Positions 8,693 to 18,422 of a stretch of 64,000 nt of DNA are shown here, in pieces. The translations under genes were made by a program, and so were the position numbers. The stretch is from Sporosarcina ureae (GTDB lineage: Bacteria; Bacillota; Bacilli; Bacillales_A; Planococcaceae). Below the pieces are notes generated by a model. It did not search any database. It was not told the origin of the DNA and was given only the letters and a program-made list of their open reading frames with translations. The stretch's first letter is position 1, and the number at the start of each line of letters is the position of its first letter. The stretch spans positions 1,962,501 to 2,026,500 of the forward strand of contig NZ_CP015348.1 in assembly GCF_002109325.1 (NCBI RefSeq), read 5' to 3'.

Positions 8693-10420
8693 ATGAAACA
8701 AAAAAATAATGAAGTATTAGATTATGAAATGAAGAATCGTAGGAAAGTAAGACGTTCGATTTTTCAATTAGCTATCTTACTGATCGTAGTCTTCCTTGTA
8801 TTCCAAACGTTTGTCGAAATGAATCGTTATGATGCAACAGATAGTAAGGAATGGAAAAACAAGAAAGGCTTTATTGCACTATCCTATCCTGGTGTATCGA
8901 GGGATGGTTCAGATTCACTGTTTGCTAAGAAGCAATTGCAACAGCAGCTGCAAGCGTTAACAGACCAAGGATTCGTGACCATCTCTCAACAAGATGTCTT
9001 GGACTTCTATAAGAAAAAGAAACCATTACCCGAAAAGGCATTGTTTCTTGCTTTTGAAGATGGCCGTACGGATACGAGTGTATTCGTCAATCCATTGTTG
9101 AAGAAATATAACTACAAAGCAACATTACTATCCTTTGCCAATAAATTGAATGAGAAGGATAAACGGTTTTTGCAGCCTTCACATTTGAAGCAGATGCAAA
9201 AAAGCGGTTTTTGGGAATTAGGCAGTAATGGCAACCGCTTAACATATATCAATATCTTCAATAAAGCAGGCACATTTCTGAACATACGCAATGATGAGGA
9301 AGTACTGAGTAAGGATGAAATCGATTCGTACAATCACTTTTCGATGGACTTTATCCGCGATCAGTACTTGATCCCTAGTGAAAATCGTGTAGAGATGGAG
9401 CGACGAATTACAAAGGATTACGAAGAGATGCGTCAAACATATCAAAAACAGTTGGGTTCGACACCGGGTGTCTACATGATCATGCACGCCAATGGGCTCT
9501 ACAATACGGCAAACAATTTGGTTACCGAAGTAAACGACAAGGAAATTAGAAAGACTTTCGATATGCACTTCAATCAAGAAGGAGACGCGTACAACACAAA
9601 GGATAATGAATTATATAATCTTACACGTGTCCAGCCCGTGCCTTCCTGGTCAACCAATCATTTGCTAATGAAAATTCAAAAAGACACCAACCAAAAAGTA
9701 GAATTTGTAAAAGGGAATGAAAAACAAGCGAGGCAATGGAAGGAAGTGGAAGGGGCGGCTGAGTTCAACGAGAACACCATTACACTTACATCAAAAGCAA
9801 GAAAGCAAGGGAAATTGATATTGACAGAGAGTAATGACAAAGACATTCAATTTACTGGCAAAGTGGGCGGGGATGTTGAAGGTCAACAATCCATTTTCTT
9901 ACGGCGTAGTGATAATGGTGATGGATATGTGAAAATAGCATTTGAAAATGATCAAATAATTATTGAAGAAAAAGTAGAAGGTCATTTGAATGAATTGCTT
10001 GATACCCAGTCAATTGAGATAATCAATCACGCTCAAGCGACTGATAGTGATGAGTCCACTTCAAGAAATGAAAATGAAGTGCAACAAGAAAAACTACCCA
10101 ACGAAAAGTATATAGAAATGAAGCTTCAAGATAATAAGTTATCCATTTGGATAAATGACAAAAAAGTTATCAATAAGCTAGCTATCAATCCAGATATTCA
10201 AGCTGGCAAACTAGCACTTGGTTCTACATGGATAACAGGTGACTTTAATGATCCAATCCATGATGCACACTTCAGTGATATCACAATCACTTCATTAGCA
10301 AATAAAGACGTTGCGCAAACTACATTATTCACAAATGAAATACAAAAACCACAGCAAGTCATGTATACGTTTGTCGGTTCTATCAAGTCTGCAATGAACT
10401 GGGTTGTTGATAATTTCTAA
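8693..10420 (+). CDS. Membrane-anchored deacetylase-like protein with C-terminal jelly-roll region
   Basis: A 575-aa protein with a short cytoplasmic start, one membrane segment (about 23-40) and an external part. Residues 58-330 follow the pattern of PgaB/YdaL-like NodB domains: a QL-x-LTDQGFVTIS block, then ALFLAFEDGR (117-125) where an active enzyme has TFDDG, and ELGSNG in place of the ExGxHT motif. It is therefore probably an inactive or altered deacetylase that binds the chain. Residues about 350-545 look beta-rich (KLALGSTW near the end), like a LamG/DUF1080-type carbohydrate-binding fold. AAGGAG lies eight bases before the ATG. It follows the synthase by 32 nt and probably acts on or guides its product. 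Confidence 0.75.
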   Translation: MKQKNNEVLDYEMKNRRKVRRSIFQLAILLIVVFLVFQTFVEMNRYDATDSKEWKNKKGFIALSYPGVSRDGSDSLFAKKQLQQQLQALTDQGFVTISQQDVLDFYKKKKPLPEKALFLAFEDGRTDTSVFVNPLLKKYNYKATLLSFANKLNEKDKRFLQPSHLKQMQKSGFWELGSNGNRLTYINIFNKAGTFLNIRNDEEVLSKDEIDSYNHFSMDFIRDQYLIPSENRVEMERRITKDYEEMRQTYQKQLGSTPGVYMIMHANGLYNTANNLVTEVNDKEIRKTFDMHFNQEGDAYNTKDNELYNLTRVQPVPSWSTNHLLMKIQKDTNQKVEFVKGNEKQARQWKEVEGAAEFNENTITLTSKARKQGKLILTESNDKDIQFTGKVGGDVEGQQSIFLRRSDNGDGYVKIAFENDQIIIEEKVEGHLNELLDTQSIEIINHAQATDSDESTSRNENEVQQEKLPNEKYIEMKLQDNKLSIWINDKKVINKLAINPDIQAGKLALGSTWITGDFNDPIHDAHFSDITITSLANKDVAQTTLFTNEIQKPQQVMYTFVGSIKSAMNWVVDNF

Positions 10421-10453
10421 TGACTGGCATGAGCTGAAAAGGCGGAGATTTCA

Positions 10454-11731
10454 ATGCTAACTACTAAAAACATCATATTCATTGTGATTTCCTGCCTCTT
10501 TTTCAGTGGATGTCAGGAAAAGAAACAGCAAACTATGGATTTATCAGTTCTAGATGAATTGAAGTTTTCAGCTTGGGTTACAGAATGGCAATGGCAAAGC
10601 GGAGTGGAGGATCTACGACAAGTTGAAGGTCTTGATAGAGCACAGGTTTTTGCAGCATATTTCGATGGGGAAGATCACATTTACTTCCGCGATAAAATGG
10701 ACGATGCCATTGCTGGTATGAAGAAGCTATCAAAAGAACGTAATATCCCGCTGGATTTAACGATTGTGAATGATCTGTTTCTACCCGATGGAACAGTTGT
10801 CCACAAAGATTCAGAGTTAATTGGACGATTGATAGAAACGCCTGAAAGTCGTAAACAACATATTGATAATATTTTGGAGTACATCGATACCTATCAATTT
10901 GAAGGTCTTGAAATAGACTACGAAAATATAAACGAAGAGGACTTGCCGAATTTGATCCAGTTTTATCAAGAACTGCATGTCGTTCTTGAAGCACAAGGAA
11001 AACCATTGCGTATTATATTGGAGCCTAACTTACACGTGGAACAATACAACTTTCCAACAGGACCGGTTTACGTCATGATGGCTTATAACTTACATGGGGG
11101 GCATTCCGAGCCGGGCCCAAAAGCGGATGACGAGTTCATCCGTAAAGTAGTGAATAAAATGAATACTCTTCCTGGGCAACCGGTTATCGCCTTATCAGCT
11201 GGCGGTTTTAGTTGGCAGCACGGAAATGGGGAAACGAAAACCCTCACAGAGATGGATGCAGAGGGTCTTGCTGAAACAGCGGATGTTGTACCTATGCGAG
11301 ATCCATCGAGTGGCAGCATGTACTTTGATTACCAAGATGCACATGGTGATACGTTTACTGTTTGGTATGGAGATCAGCAAACCTTGTATCAATGGATGAA
11401 GATTTCAGCTGAAGAGGGACAGACGAGGGTTTCTTTATGGCGAATGGGGGGAATGGAAACATCCACATTGGAATTCCTGAATAAAGCCGTCAATTATAAA
11501 GCGAAGGCGAGAGGAGAAAACGAGATGTTTGCCAATCATATAAAAGAACTTAGGAAACAAATGAATCTGACGCAGGCAGAGTTGGCCGAGCGAGTGGGGA
11601 TCGGACGTACAGCCTTATCCAAAATAGAGAACGGTGCGTACTATCCAAGTGCCAAAACAATGAAAAAGATTTCGGATGTACTTAATAAGCCAATTGGGGA
11701 AATATTTTTTAATACAGATATATCTTCATGA
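10454..11731 (+). CDS. GH18-like lipoprotein fused in frame to an XRE helix-turn-helix
   Basis: The first 350 residues look like an exported lipoprotein: hydrophobic N-terminus, lipobox FSGC (Cys20), then a GH18-like barrel with FEGLEIDYEN (149-158), in which Asp155 and Glu157 fit the end of the DxxDxDxE motif, and a VMMAYNLHG strand. Residues 358-425 are a standard XRE DNA-binding domain (NLTQAELAERVGIGRTALSK). An exported enzyme has no evident use for this domain. The HTH part begins with an ATG at 11525 preceded by GAGGAG eight bases upstream, so it may be made separately as a 68-aa regulator. Either a stop between two genes has been lost or an overlapping gene lies inside. GGCGGAG precedes the first ATG. 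Confidence 0.82.
   Translation: MLTTKNIIFIVISCLFFSGCQEKKQQTMDLSVLDELKFSAWVTEWQWQSGVEDLRQVEGLDRAQVFAAYFDGEDHIYFRDKMDDAIAGMKKLSKERNIPLDLTIVNDLFLPDGTVVHKDSELIGRLIETPESRKQHIDNILEYIDTYQFEGLEIDYENINEEDLPNLIQFYQELHVVLEAQGKPLRIILEPNLHVEQYNFPTGPVYVMMAYNLHGGHSEPGPKADDEFIRKVVNKMNTLPGQPVIALSAGGFSWQHGNGETKTLTEMDAEGLAETADVVPMRDPSSGSMYFDYQDAHGDTFTVWYGDQQTLYQWMKISAEEGQTRVSLWRMGGMETSTLEFLNKAVNYKAKARGENEMFANHIKELRKQMNLTQAELAERVGIGRTALSKIENGAYYPSAKTMKKISDVLNKPIGEIFFNTDISS
11525..11731 (+). CDS. Possible separately translated XRE regulator inside the GH18 gene
   Basis: This is the same reading frame as the end of the GH18-like gene. The ATG at 11525 has GAGGAG with an 8-nt spacing, as good as any other site in the operon. 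The 68-aa product would be a complete minimal HTH_3 regulator beginning MFANHIKELRKQMNLTQAEL. It would sit directly before two LAL regulators, a sensible place for another regulatory gene. Whether it is made independently of the fusion cannot be told from sequence. Confidence 0.5.
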   Translation: MFANHIKELRKQMNLTQAELAERVGIGRTALSKIENGAYYPSAKTMKKISDVLNKPIGEIFFNTDISS

Positions 11732-11799
11732 CAAGTGAACAGTATGTACCGTCCATATCCTAGTGTGAGTCGTAAAGCGACCGAGGGGAGAGAAGATTC

Positions 11800-14358
11800 A
11801 TGAAAGTACATGGAGCAGATGAAAAAATTAAAATGCCACTAGCAAACGAAGAAATAATCTTCAGAAAAGACATAGAGGTTCCTATTCATATGAGGGTAGT
11901 GCGACTTACTATTATTCGTGCACCAAAGGGATACGGAAAGACGATGTTGCTAAGTAAATCACTCTTCGAGACAAAAGACTCAACGGCTTGGCTCACATTG
12001 GATGGAATGGATAATGATCCGGTTCGGTTTTGGACGTACGTGATTACCGCACTAGGTGGAATTGGGAAAGCGTTCGATACAGAAAAACTATTGTCATTCG
12101 TTAAAACTAGCCCACCTCATTTCATGATCGTCGACATATTGTTGAATGAACTAACTAACATGCATGGTAAAACCGCACTTATTCTAGATGATTATCATAT
12201 GATCACGAATCCAGTCATCCATAAAATGATGAACAGATTCATCGATTACTTACCACATCACGTAAAGCTGTTCATAGCGAGTCAAAATGAAGTACCACTA
12301 ACTGTTTCAAAGTGGCGGACAAAAGGTTGGGTATATGAAATTGGTATTCAACAACTACAATTTCAACTGCATGAAATTCGAGAGCTATATAGCAAGCATT
12401 CACCTGAAATGAGTCATTCTATATTTTTTTATCAGCAAGTATTACGTATTACAGAAGGTTGGGCTTTAGGGATCCAATTAATCCACTTGGCGGGAATAGA
12501 GGATGATCGTCAATGGGAGTCAAAGGACTCTTCCATATTATCACCCGTGGTAGCAAATCACTTACTCTATGAAGTTTTATCGAGCCTCAAGCCTTCGATG
12601 CAAGACTTTCTTATACGTACATCCATGTTGAATGAATTAATACCTGAAAAATGTAATCAGGTATTGGGTCGTAGTGATAGTGAAGATAGATTGAAAGATA
12701 TAGAAAAAAGAGGGCTGTTTATTCATCGGTTAGATAACAGTCATTTGACATACAGATATCATAGTCTATTTTCAACTGCTTTACAAAACGAGATGCATCA
12801 ACGTTTTTCCAAAGACTCTATCACTGAAATTTATACCAAAGCAGCGTACGTCGAATATGAACAAGGTAATTATGCTCTAGCAATAGAGCTAGCGGTAAAA
12901 GGAAAACTCTTCACCGTAGCGGATCATTGGATCGAAGTGAATCTAGTAAACATCGTTTTATCTAAACAAATAGAAATGTTTATGTGGTGGGTTAAGACGC
13001 TTCGTAAAAACTCCTTTGAAATTCATGTCGAAACGCTTGCCATATACGCATTCAATCTAGCCATGCAGTTTGAGATGGAAAAGGCAGGATCGATTGTTAG
13101 AGAGCTTGATCGTAGACATGAAAAAGATGGTTGGAAAAGTGAGACCGCATTGGAAGATGCATCACTAATTTTAGAGGTCGTAAAAGTCTTTATGTTGTGT
13201 ACGCAGTGTGGACCGACAGATAAGAGAGTCCTGTATTTACAGCAAAAGATTCACAATCACCCATTTTCAACAGATTCTCGATGGAAACATGTGTCCATCA
13301 TTTATAACCACTTTGAACCACAGTTGTTACGCACTAGTTTAGGCAACAGAGGTAAACTGTGCTCCATCAAACAATTATCTATATACAATGACACGTTGCG
13401 AAGTGATAAATTCCTCGCCCACAATTTAGCCGGGTATAGTTATGGTCTGCAAGCCGAAGTTCTTTATGAAATGAATCTACTGCCCGAATCAGAGCAATAT
13501 ATAGAAAAGGCAATGGAATATACTTACCGTCATGCCGACGCAGGCTTGTCTGTCCCCATGTACATTTTACAAGCGAAGATTTATCTAGACGGTAAACAGT
13601 TTATCAAAGCACAAGCCATACTCAACCACGCGATAGAGTCAGCGGTTAATCCCAACTGGCAATGTATTTTAATTACAATGAAAGCACTTGGTTATATTCG
13701 GGAAGGGTCTTTAGATCGGGCGGAATTTGAATTGAACAGATCATCAAGTCTAACCTACAAGCAGGCAGAGCCCCGCTTGGAATTCTGGATTCTCGTACGA
13801 GCAAGATGGCATATGGAAAAAGGCAATATCCGAAGAGCTCTTTATTATATTGATCAAGTGGCGCAAGAAGCTAAAGAAAATTTTCAATTGACAACTTTAA
13901 TAGAAGCAAAGGTATTGCGATCAATCTGCATGTGGCAAACCAATAAGAGAAAACTGGCGGTGGAGACACTTCATGAAGCACTCGAATTGGCAGTGAAGTC
14001 AGGTTATAAAAGACTATTCATGGATGAAAAAGCATTAAATTCAGTGCTGATCAGTTATATCAAAAGTCGAATGAATTTTGAACGGGCAGAATGGGAGACG
14101 GTCCCGCTTGTTTTTGCACAGTCGTTACGCACAGACCATATCACTCGTCCCACAACCACTCATCATAGTAAACCGAAGCTAACTCCGCGAGAGGAAGAGC
14201 TGATCAAAGCACTTGCGACAGGTTCAACAAATAAGGAAATAGCTGAACAACTATTCCTTTCAGAGGGAACCGTTAGAGTGTATTTATCGAAGGTGTATAA
14301 AAAGCTCAATGTCAGCTCGCGAACTCAAGCTATATTGCAAGTGAAGGATTGGCAGTAG
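11800..14358 (+). CDS. LAL/MalT-type LuxR-family regulator, first copy
   Basis: An 852-aa ATP-dependent transcription activator of the LAL class. It has an N-terminal STAND-type NTPase with Walker A APKGYGKT (41-48) and Walker B ILDDYH (128-133), a long helical, TPR-like sensor region, and a C-terminal LuxR helix-turn-helix (about 788-850: LTPREEELIKAL, TNKEIAEQLFLSEGTVRVYL). In family members such as MalT a small ligand, often a sugar, binds the sensor region and triggers DNA binding. GGGGAGAG precedes the ATG. It follows the GH18-HTH gene by 68 nt with no terminator between, so it is likely in the same operon. Confidence 0.9.
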   Translation: MKVHGADEKIKMPLANEEIIFRKDIEVPIHMRVVRLTIIRAPKGYGKTMLLSKSLFETKDSTAWLTLDGMDNDPVRFWTYVITALGGIGKAFDTEKLLSFVKTSPPHFMIVDILLNELTNMHGKTALILDDYHMITNPVIHKMMNRFIDYLPHHVKLFIASQNEVPLTVSKWRTKGWVYEIGIQQLQFQLHEIRELYSKHSPEMSHSIFFYQQVLRITEGWALGIQLIHLAGIEDDRQWESKDSSILSPVVANHLLYEVLSSLKPSMQDFLIRTSMLNELIPEKCNQVLGRSDSEDRLKDIEKRGLFIHRLDNSHLTYRYHSLFSTALQNEMHQRFSKDSITEIYTKAAYVEYEQGNYALAIELAVKGKLFTVADHWIEVNLVNIVLSKQIEMFMWWVKTLRKNSFEIHVETLAIYAFNLAMQFEMEKAGSIVRELDRRHEKDGWKSETALEDASLILEVVKVFMLCTQCGPTDKRVLYLQQKIHNHPFSTDSRWKHVSIIYNHFEPQLLRTSLGNRGKLCSIKQLSIYNDTLRSDKFLAHNLAGYSYGLQAEVLYEMNLLPESEQYIEKAMEYTYRHADAGLSVPMYILQAKIYLDGKQFIKAQAILNHAIESAVNPNWQCILITMKALGYIREGSLDRAEFELNRSSSLTYKQAEPRLEFWILVRARWHMEKGNIRRALYYIDQVAQEAKENFQLTTLIEAKVLRSICMWQTNKRKLAVETLHEALELAVKSGYKRLFMDEKALNSVLISYIKSRMNFERAEWETVPLVFAQSLRTDHITRPTTTHHSKPKLTPREEELIKALATGSTNKEIAEQLFLSEGTVRVYLSKVYKKLNVSSRTQAILQVKDWQ

Positions 14359-14387
14359 AACTACTATCGACAAAGGGGATGGCTATA

Positions 14388-16895
14388 ATGGTTGTATTAG
14401 TAGAATCGAAAATACAAAAGCCTGTTCATTTTGAAAAGTGGATTAGCAGGGAGAGTATGTTCACCGTCCGACATGAGGCGGTACAGTCAAACGTACTATT
14501 TATCAGCGCTCCAACGGGTTATGGTAAGACGACATTTTTAACTCGTTGGTCAGAAGAACTTGATGAACATATTGCATGGCTATCAGTCGATGAAAGCGAC
14601 AATCAAGCACTTCATTTCTTTGGATATATTATCTATACCGTTTATTCAGCGTGTAATTTGCTACCCAAAAAGAAATTACAAAAGAAGTTAGCCAAAGCAG
14701 ACCGGAATGAACTGGATGCTATGTGGAGCTACTATAAAGAACTAGACAGAGGTAAAGAAAAGCCGATACGATTGATCATCGATGACTTTCATCATATTAA
14801 TGATCCAGAACTATTGGAAATGATTCAATACTTTGTAGTAAATTTACCGAAATCATTAAAAATTTGCTTCGCCAGTCGCCATCTTCCCCCCTTTACACTC
14901 GCACTATGGCAATCCTTATTAACTGTCACTGAAGTTAGAATGCAGCAATTGCGCATTACGGATGATGATATGAAAAGCTACTTGAAACAACACCCTCAAC
15001 AGCAAGGATCAGTATGGCAAGAGTTTATTCAAACGGAAGGGTGGCCTGCGGGACTTCAAGAGGTTTTACAGTCACAAGGAATATCTCATCAATTGAGGTC
15101 TGACAGGCATCGACAATTCACAATGAATGTCCTAACAAATGATTTATGGAGCAATTTTTCAGGCTCCGCACAGCATTTCCTCTTAGTGACATCCATCTTG
15201 GACACAATGAATCAACAGATATGTGATGCCTTACTCGAAAGTAAAGAGAGTCTTATTCATTTAAAGAATTTAGAAGAAAAAGGGTTTTTCATAGAAAGTG
15301 ATTCAGAAATAGATACACAATATCGCTATCATCCACTTTTTGCTGTAGCGCTACGGCAAAACTTGCAGAAAAACCATTCCAAGGAATTTGTATCTGCTTT
15401 GCATAGGAAAGCTGCAGGGATATACTTTCGGCAAGGTAATGTTGTGGAAGCCATCACCCATGCCTTAAAGGGGCAAGCGTACCCACTTGCAAGCACTTGG
15501 ATGATGCATTACGGTGAGGATCTTATAAAAAATAAAAAAACTGCATCTTTTATCTCCTGGTGTAAAGAATTTGAAAAAGTTCATATTCCATTGGCTTTTG
15601 ATCTTCAACTGCTCTTTGCTTTTGCCCTTCTAGCTGAGCATCAAGTGGATGAAGCAGATCACGTCATGAACCAAATGACGGCGCAAGGGAATCGGAAAGA
15701 ATGGAATGCTTTTACCGAAAGAAGTCGATCTGCTGCATACGACTATTTCTTAATCAAATCCTATATCACAATCATTCGAATGGGTGGCGTGACAGAAGTA
15801 GGACAGTGGCTGCAAAAGGGCTTTGATTTACATGTAGAAAAAAGCTCCAAACTATACGTGCTACCACTTCAATTTAATAAAGTAGAGCCTGTATTATTAC
15901 GAACACCACTAGGTTCGGCCAAAAAATTAGGCATACAGCAAACTCTACTAGAGATACAATCTTGCCAGACAAATAAACTGTCCATAATAGGTTATTATCA
16001 TGGTATTCAAGCTGAAACATTGTACGTGACAGGTTCAATAAAAGAAGCTAGACAGCAACAAGTAGAAGCGCTACTTCTAGCACATCATTTCCAAGATCCA
16101 GGTCTGTTGATACCTATGTATGTATTGAGTTGTAAATTGCATATAGCGAATGGTGAGATGGAAAAAGCACATGAGACGATCCGAAGCGCTTTACTATATA
16201 CCGAAGACGGCTATTGGAAAGGGTTTTTATACGCATTCGAAGCATTCCTGCACTTGAAACAAGACCATCTAGAAGATGCAGAAATGGCGCTCTCGATGAT
16301 ACAACGTGACTATGCAGAAGGTATACAGCAACATCCTTTTGTTACGCTTGTAGAAGCAAGACTGCTTTTGAGAAAAGGGCAATGGGAAGAAGCATTGGAG
16401 AAAACATTGTGTGTGAAGTTCGAAGCTTTAGAAGAAAGGCAAGTAGTAACATATATTGAGGCTACGATCTTAGAAAGTTCTTGTTACGCGCGTATGGCAT
16501 ACTGGCCCGAAATGGCTCAGTCCTTACAAGATGCAATGGCTTATAGTAAAGAATATGGCTATACGCAGTTATTCGTGGAAGAAGACAATATGGAGGATAT
16601 GCTAAAAGAATATGTGAAATTACGTAAGCAACAAATTGATAGGGAATGGACGCAGGTTCCACACTTCTACGTAGAACGCTTGATACAGGCCACAAAAGAA
16701 AGGAACCCTGTCCTAGAGTTGCTAACACCACGTGAACAGGAAGTGTTCTCACTTCTTGTGCTAGGTGAAACCAATTATAAAATAGCAAAAAACCTAGCTT
16801 TGACGGAAGGGAGCGTGCGGATCTATTTAACTTCTATATATGAAAAGCTATGTGTCAATTCTAGGAAGCAAGCCATGTTAAAGGCGTATAAATAA
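14388..16895 (+). CDS. LAL/MalT-type LuxR-family regulator, second copy
   Basis: An 835-aa paralogue of the preceding gene with the same architecture: Walker A APTGYGKT (41-48), Walker B LIIDDFHH (129-136), helical repeat sensor, and LuxR HTH (LLTPREQEVFSLLVLGETN near residue 775 onward). The two diverge clearly in the sensor region, so they may respond to different signals or form a mixed complex. I start at the ATG at 14388, which has AAAGGGG nine bases upstream and lies 29 nt after the first copy; an in-frame TTG at 14349 overlaps that gene and lacks a binding site. It is the last gene before a strong terminator. Confidence 0.9.
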   Translation: MVVLVESKIQKPVHFEKWISRESMFTVRHEAVQSNVLFISAPTGYGKTTFLTRWSEELDEHIAWLSVDESDNQALHFFGYIIYTVYSACNLLPKKKLQKKLAKADRNELDAMWSYYKELDRGKEKPIRLIIDDFHHINDPELLEMIQYFVVNLPKSLKICFASRHLPPFTLALWQSLLTVTEVRMQQLRITDDDMKSYLKQHPQQQGSVWQEFIQTEGWPAGLQEVLQSQGISHQLRSDRHRQFTMNVLTNDLWSNFSGSAQHFLLVTSILDTMNQQICDALLESKESLIHLKNLEEKGFFIESDSEIDTQYRYHPLFAVALRQNLQKNHSKEFVSALHRKAAGIYFRQGNVVEAITHALKGQAYPLASTWMMHYGEDLIKNKKTASFISWCKEFEKVHIPLAFDLQLLFAFALLAEHQVDEADHVMNQMTAQGNRKEWNAFTERSRSAAYDYFLIKSYITIIRMGGVTEVGQWLQKGFDLHVEKSSKLYVLPLQFNKVEPVLLRTPLGSAKKLGIQQTLLEIQSCQTNKLSIIGYYHGIQAETLYVTGSIKEARQQQVEALLLAHHFQDPGLLIPMYVLSCKLHIANGEMEKAHETIRSALLYTEDGYWKGFLYAFEAFLHLKQDHLEDAEMALSMIQRDYAEGIQQHPFVTLVEARLLLRKGQWEEALEKTLCVKFEALEERQVVTYIEATILESSCYARMAYWPEMAQSLQDAMAYSKEYGYTQLFVEEDNMEDMLKEYVKLRKQQIDREWTQVPHFYVERLIQATKERNPVLELLTPREQEVFSLLVLGETNYKIAKNLALTEGSVRIYLTSIYEKLCVNSRKQAMLKAYK

Positions 16896-16913
16896 TATAG
16901 GACGATACAAATG

Positions 16914-16947
16914 GCGATACTTCTTACATCAGAAGTGTCGCTTTTTG
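16914..16947 (+). terminator. Terminator of the exopolysaccharide/LAL operon
   Basis: GCGATACTTCT and AGAAGTGTCGC form a strong hairpin with a short loop followed by TTTTTG, 18 nt after the second LAL gene. Confidence 0.85.
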
Positions 16948-16982
16948 CTATACTGAATGAAAGTAAAGGAGTGTAAAAACAC

Positions 16983-18407
16983 ATGAAGTATCGAGATCGC
17001 CCACTTGTACAGGCGTTGCAGGATTTTAACGACAAAAACCCCATTTCACTCCATGTACCTGGCCATAAAAATGGGATGTTATCTGATTTGCCAGAGGCTC
17101 TGCGTCAAGCACTTGCATATGACGTAACAGAGTTGACAGGACTCGATGATTTGCATGAGCCGACAGAAGCGATTAAACAAGCTGAAGATAAGCTGTCCAA
17201 TCTTTATGGAAGTGACCGTAGTTTCTTTTTGGTGAACGGTTCGACAGTAGGGAATCTGGCTATGCTGTATGCGACGGTTCAACGGGGTGACTCAGTTATT
17301 GTGCAACGCAATGCACATAAATCGATATTTAATGCACTGGAACTAACAGGTGCCAATGCGGTATTTCTTTCCCCAGATTGGCATGAGCAAACACAAACGG
17401 CTGGAACGGTATCGTTGAGAAGTATAAGAGAGGCACTCGCGCAGTATCCGAATAGTAAAGCAGCTATTTTAACTACGCCTACGTATTACGGAATGGTAAA
17501 TAAAGATCTGAAAGCGATTATAGAAATTTGTCACAGCCATAACATACCGGTTTTAGTGGATGAAGCGCACGGTGCGCATTTTATAGCGAGTAAAGAATTT
17601 CCAAAGAGCGCACTAGAACTCGGAGCGGATGTTGTCGTTCAGTCTGCTCATAAAACACTACCTGCTATGACGATGGCATCTTTTTTACATGTTCGTTCGC
17701 AATTTATAGAGTTGGAACGAGTGGCTCATTACCTACAAATGTTGCAGTCGAGTAGCCCGTCCTATTTATTAATGGCATCTTTAGATGATGCAAGATATTA
17801 TGCAGAGATGTATGATGAGGATGACTTTGAAAGTTTTCAACTATACAGAAGTAGTTTAATTCGAGGTTTATCTACTATAAATCACGTCGAAGTAGTGGAG
17901 ACTGACGATGAACTAAAGTTGCTTATACGTGTAATAGGTCATACCGGGTTTATCTTGCAGGAAGCATTGGAACAACAGGGTGTGTATACGGAGTTGACGG
18001 ACTTATATCAAGTGCTACTAATACTGCCTTTAGTAAAAGCGAAACATGTAGAATCATGTGCTCATATAATCGACAAATTTAGGCGAGCAGTGGATAGTGT
18101 AACAGATCGAGAAGATACGTCAGTAGAAATCCATAACTTCTTGCCAATTAGTACTCCGACATCGGTAGTCTATACGGCAAACCAAATTCATACGATGGAT
18201 ACAGAGTGGGTAGATATTGAGAAGGCAACAGGAAAAGTGGCGGCAGATGCCGTTATTCCCTATCCACCAGGCATTCCTCTAGTATGTGCAGGGGAGCGCA
18301 TTAGTCGCGAGCACGCTGAACAAATGCATAAACTCTTGACGGCTGGCTGTAGATTTCAGGGAGCATTCAATATTGAGAGGAAACAAATAATAGTAGTAGT
18401 CGAATAG
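16983..18407 (+). CDS. yaaO: PLP-dependent Orn/Lys/Arg decarboxylase-family protein (YaaO)
   Basis: A 474-aa fold-type I PLP enzyme of the ornithine/lysine/arginine decarboxylase family. HVPGHKNG near the N-terminus, NGSTVGN, VDEAHGAH and SAHKTLPAMT (the Schiff-base lysine) are all present. YaaO of B. subtilis has the same length and neighbour (tmk). Its substrate is not certain; arginine or lysine decarboxylation to a polyamine precursor is the family expectation. AAAGGAGTG lies before the ATG. It begins the conserved core after the island and is followed 15 nt later by tmk. Confidence 0.9.
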   Translation: MKYRDRPLVQALQDFNDKNPISLHVPGHKNGMLSDLPEALRQALAYDVTELTGLDDLHEPTEAIKQAEDKLSNLYGSDRSFFLVNGSTVGNLAMLYATVQRGDSVIVQRNAHKSIFNALELTGANAVFLSPDWHEQTQTAGTVSLRSIREALAQYPNSKAAILTTPTYYGMVNKDLKAIIEICHSHNIPVLVDEAHGAHFIASKEFPKSALELGADVVVQSAHKTLPAMTMASFLHVRSQFIELERVAHYLQMLQSSSPSYLLMASLDDARYYAEMYDEDDFESFQLYRSSLIRGLSTINHVEVVETDDELKLLIRVIGHTGFILQEALEQQGVYTELTDLYQVLLILPLVKAKHVESCAHIIDKFRRAVDSVTDREDTSVEIHNFLPISTPTSVVYTANQIHTMDTEWVDIEKATGKVAADAVIPYPPGIPLVCAGERISREHAEQMHKLLTAGCRFQGAFNIERKQIIVVVE

Positions 18408-18422
18408 ATGGGGGATAAAAAG

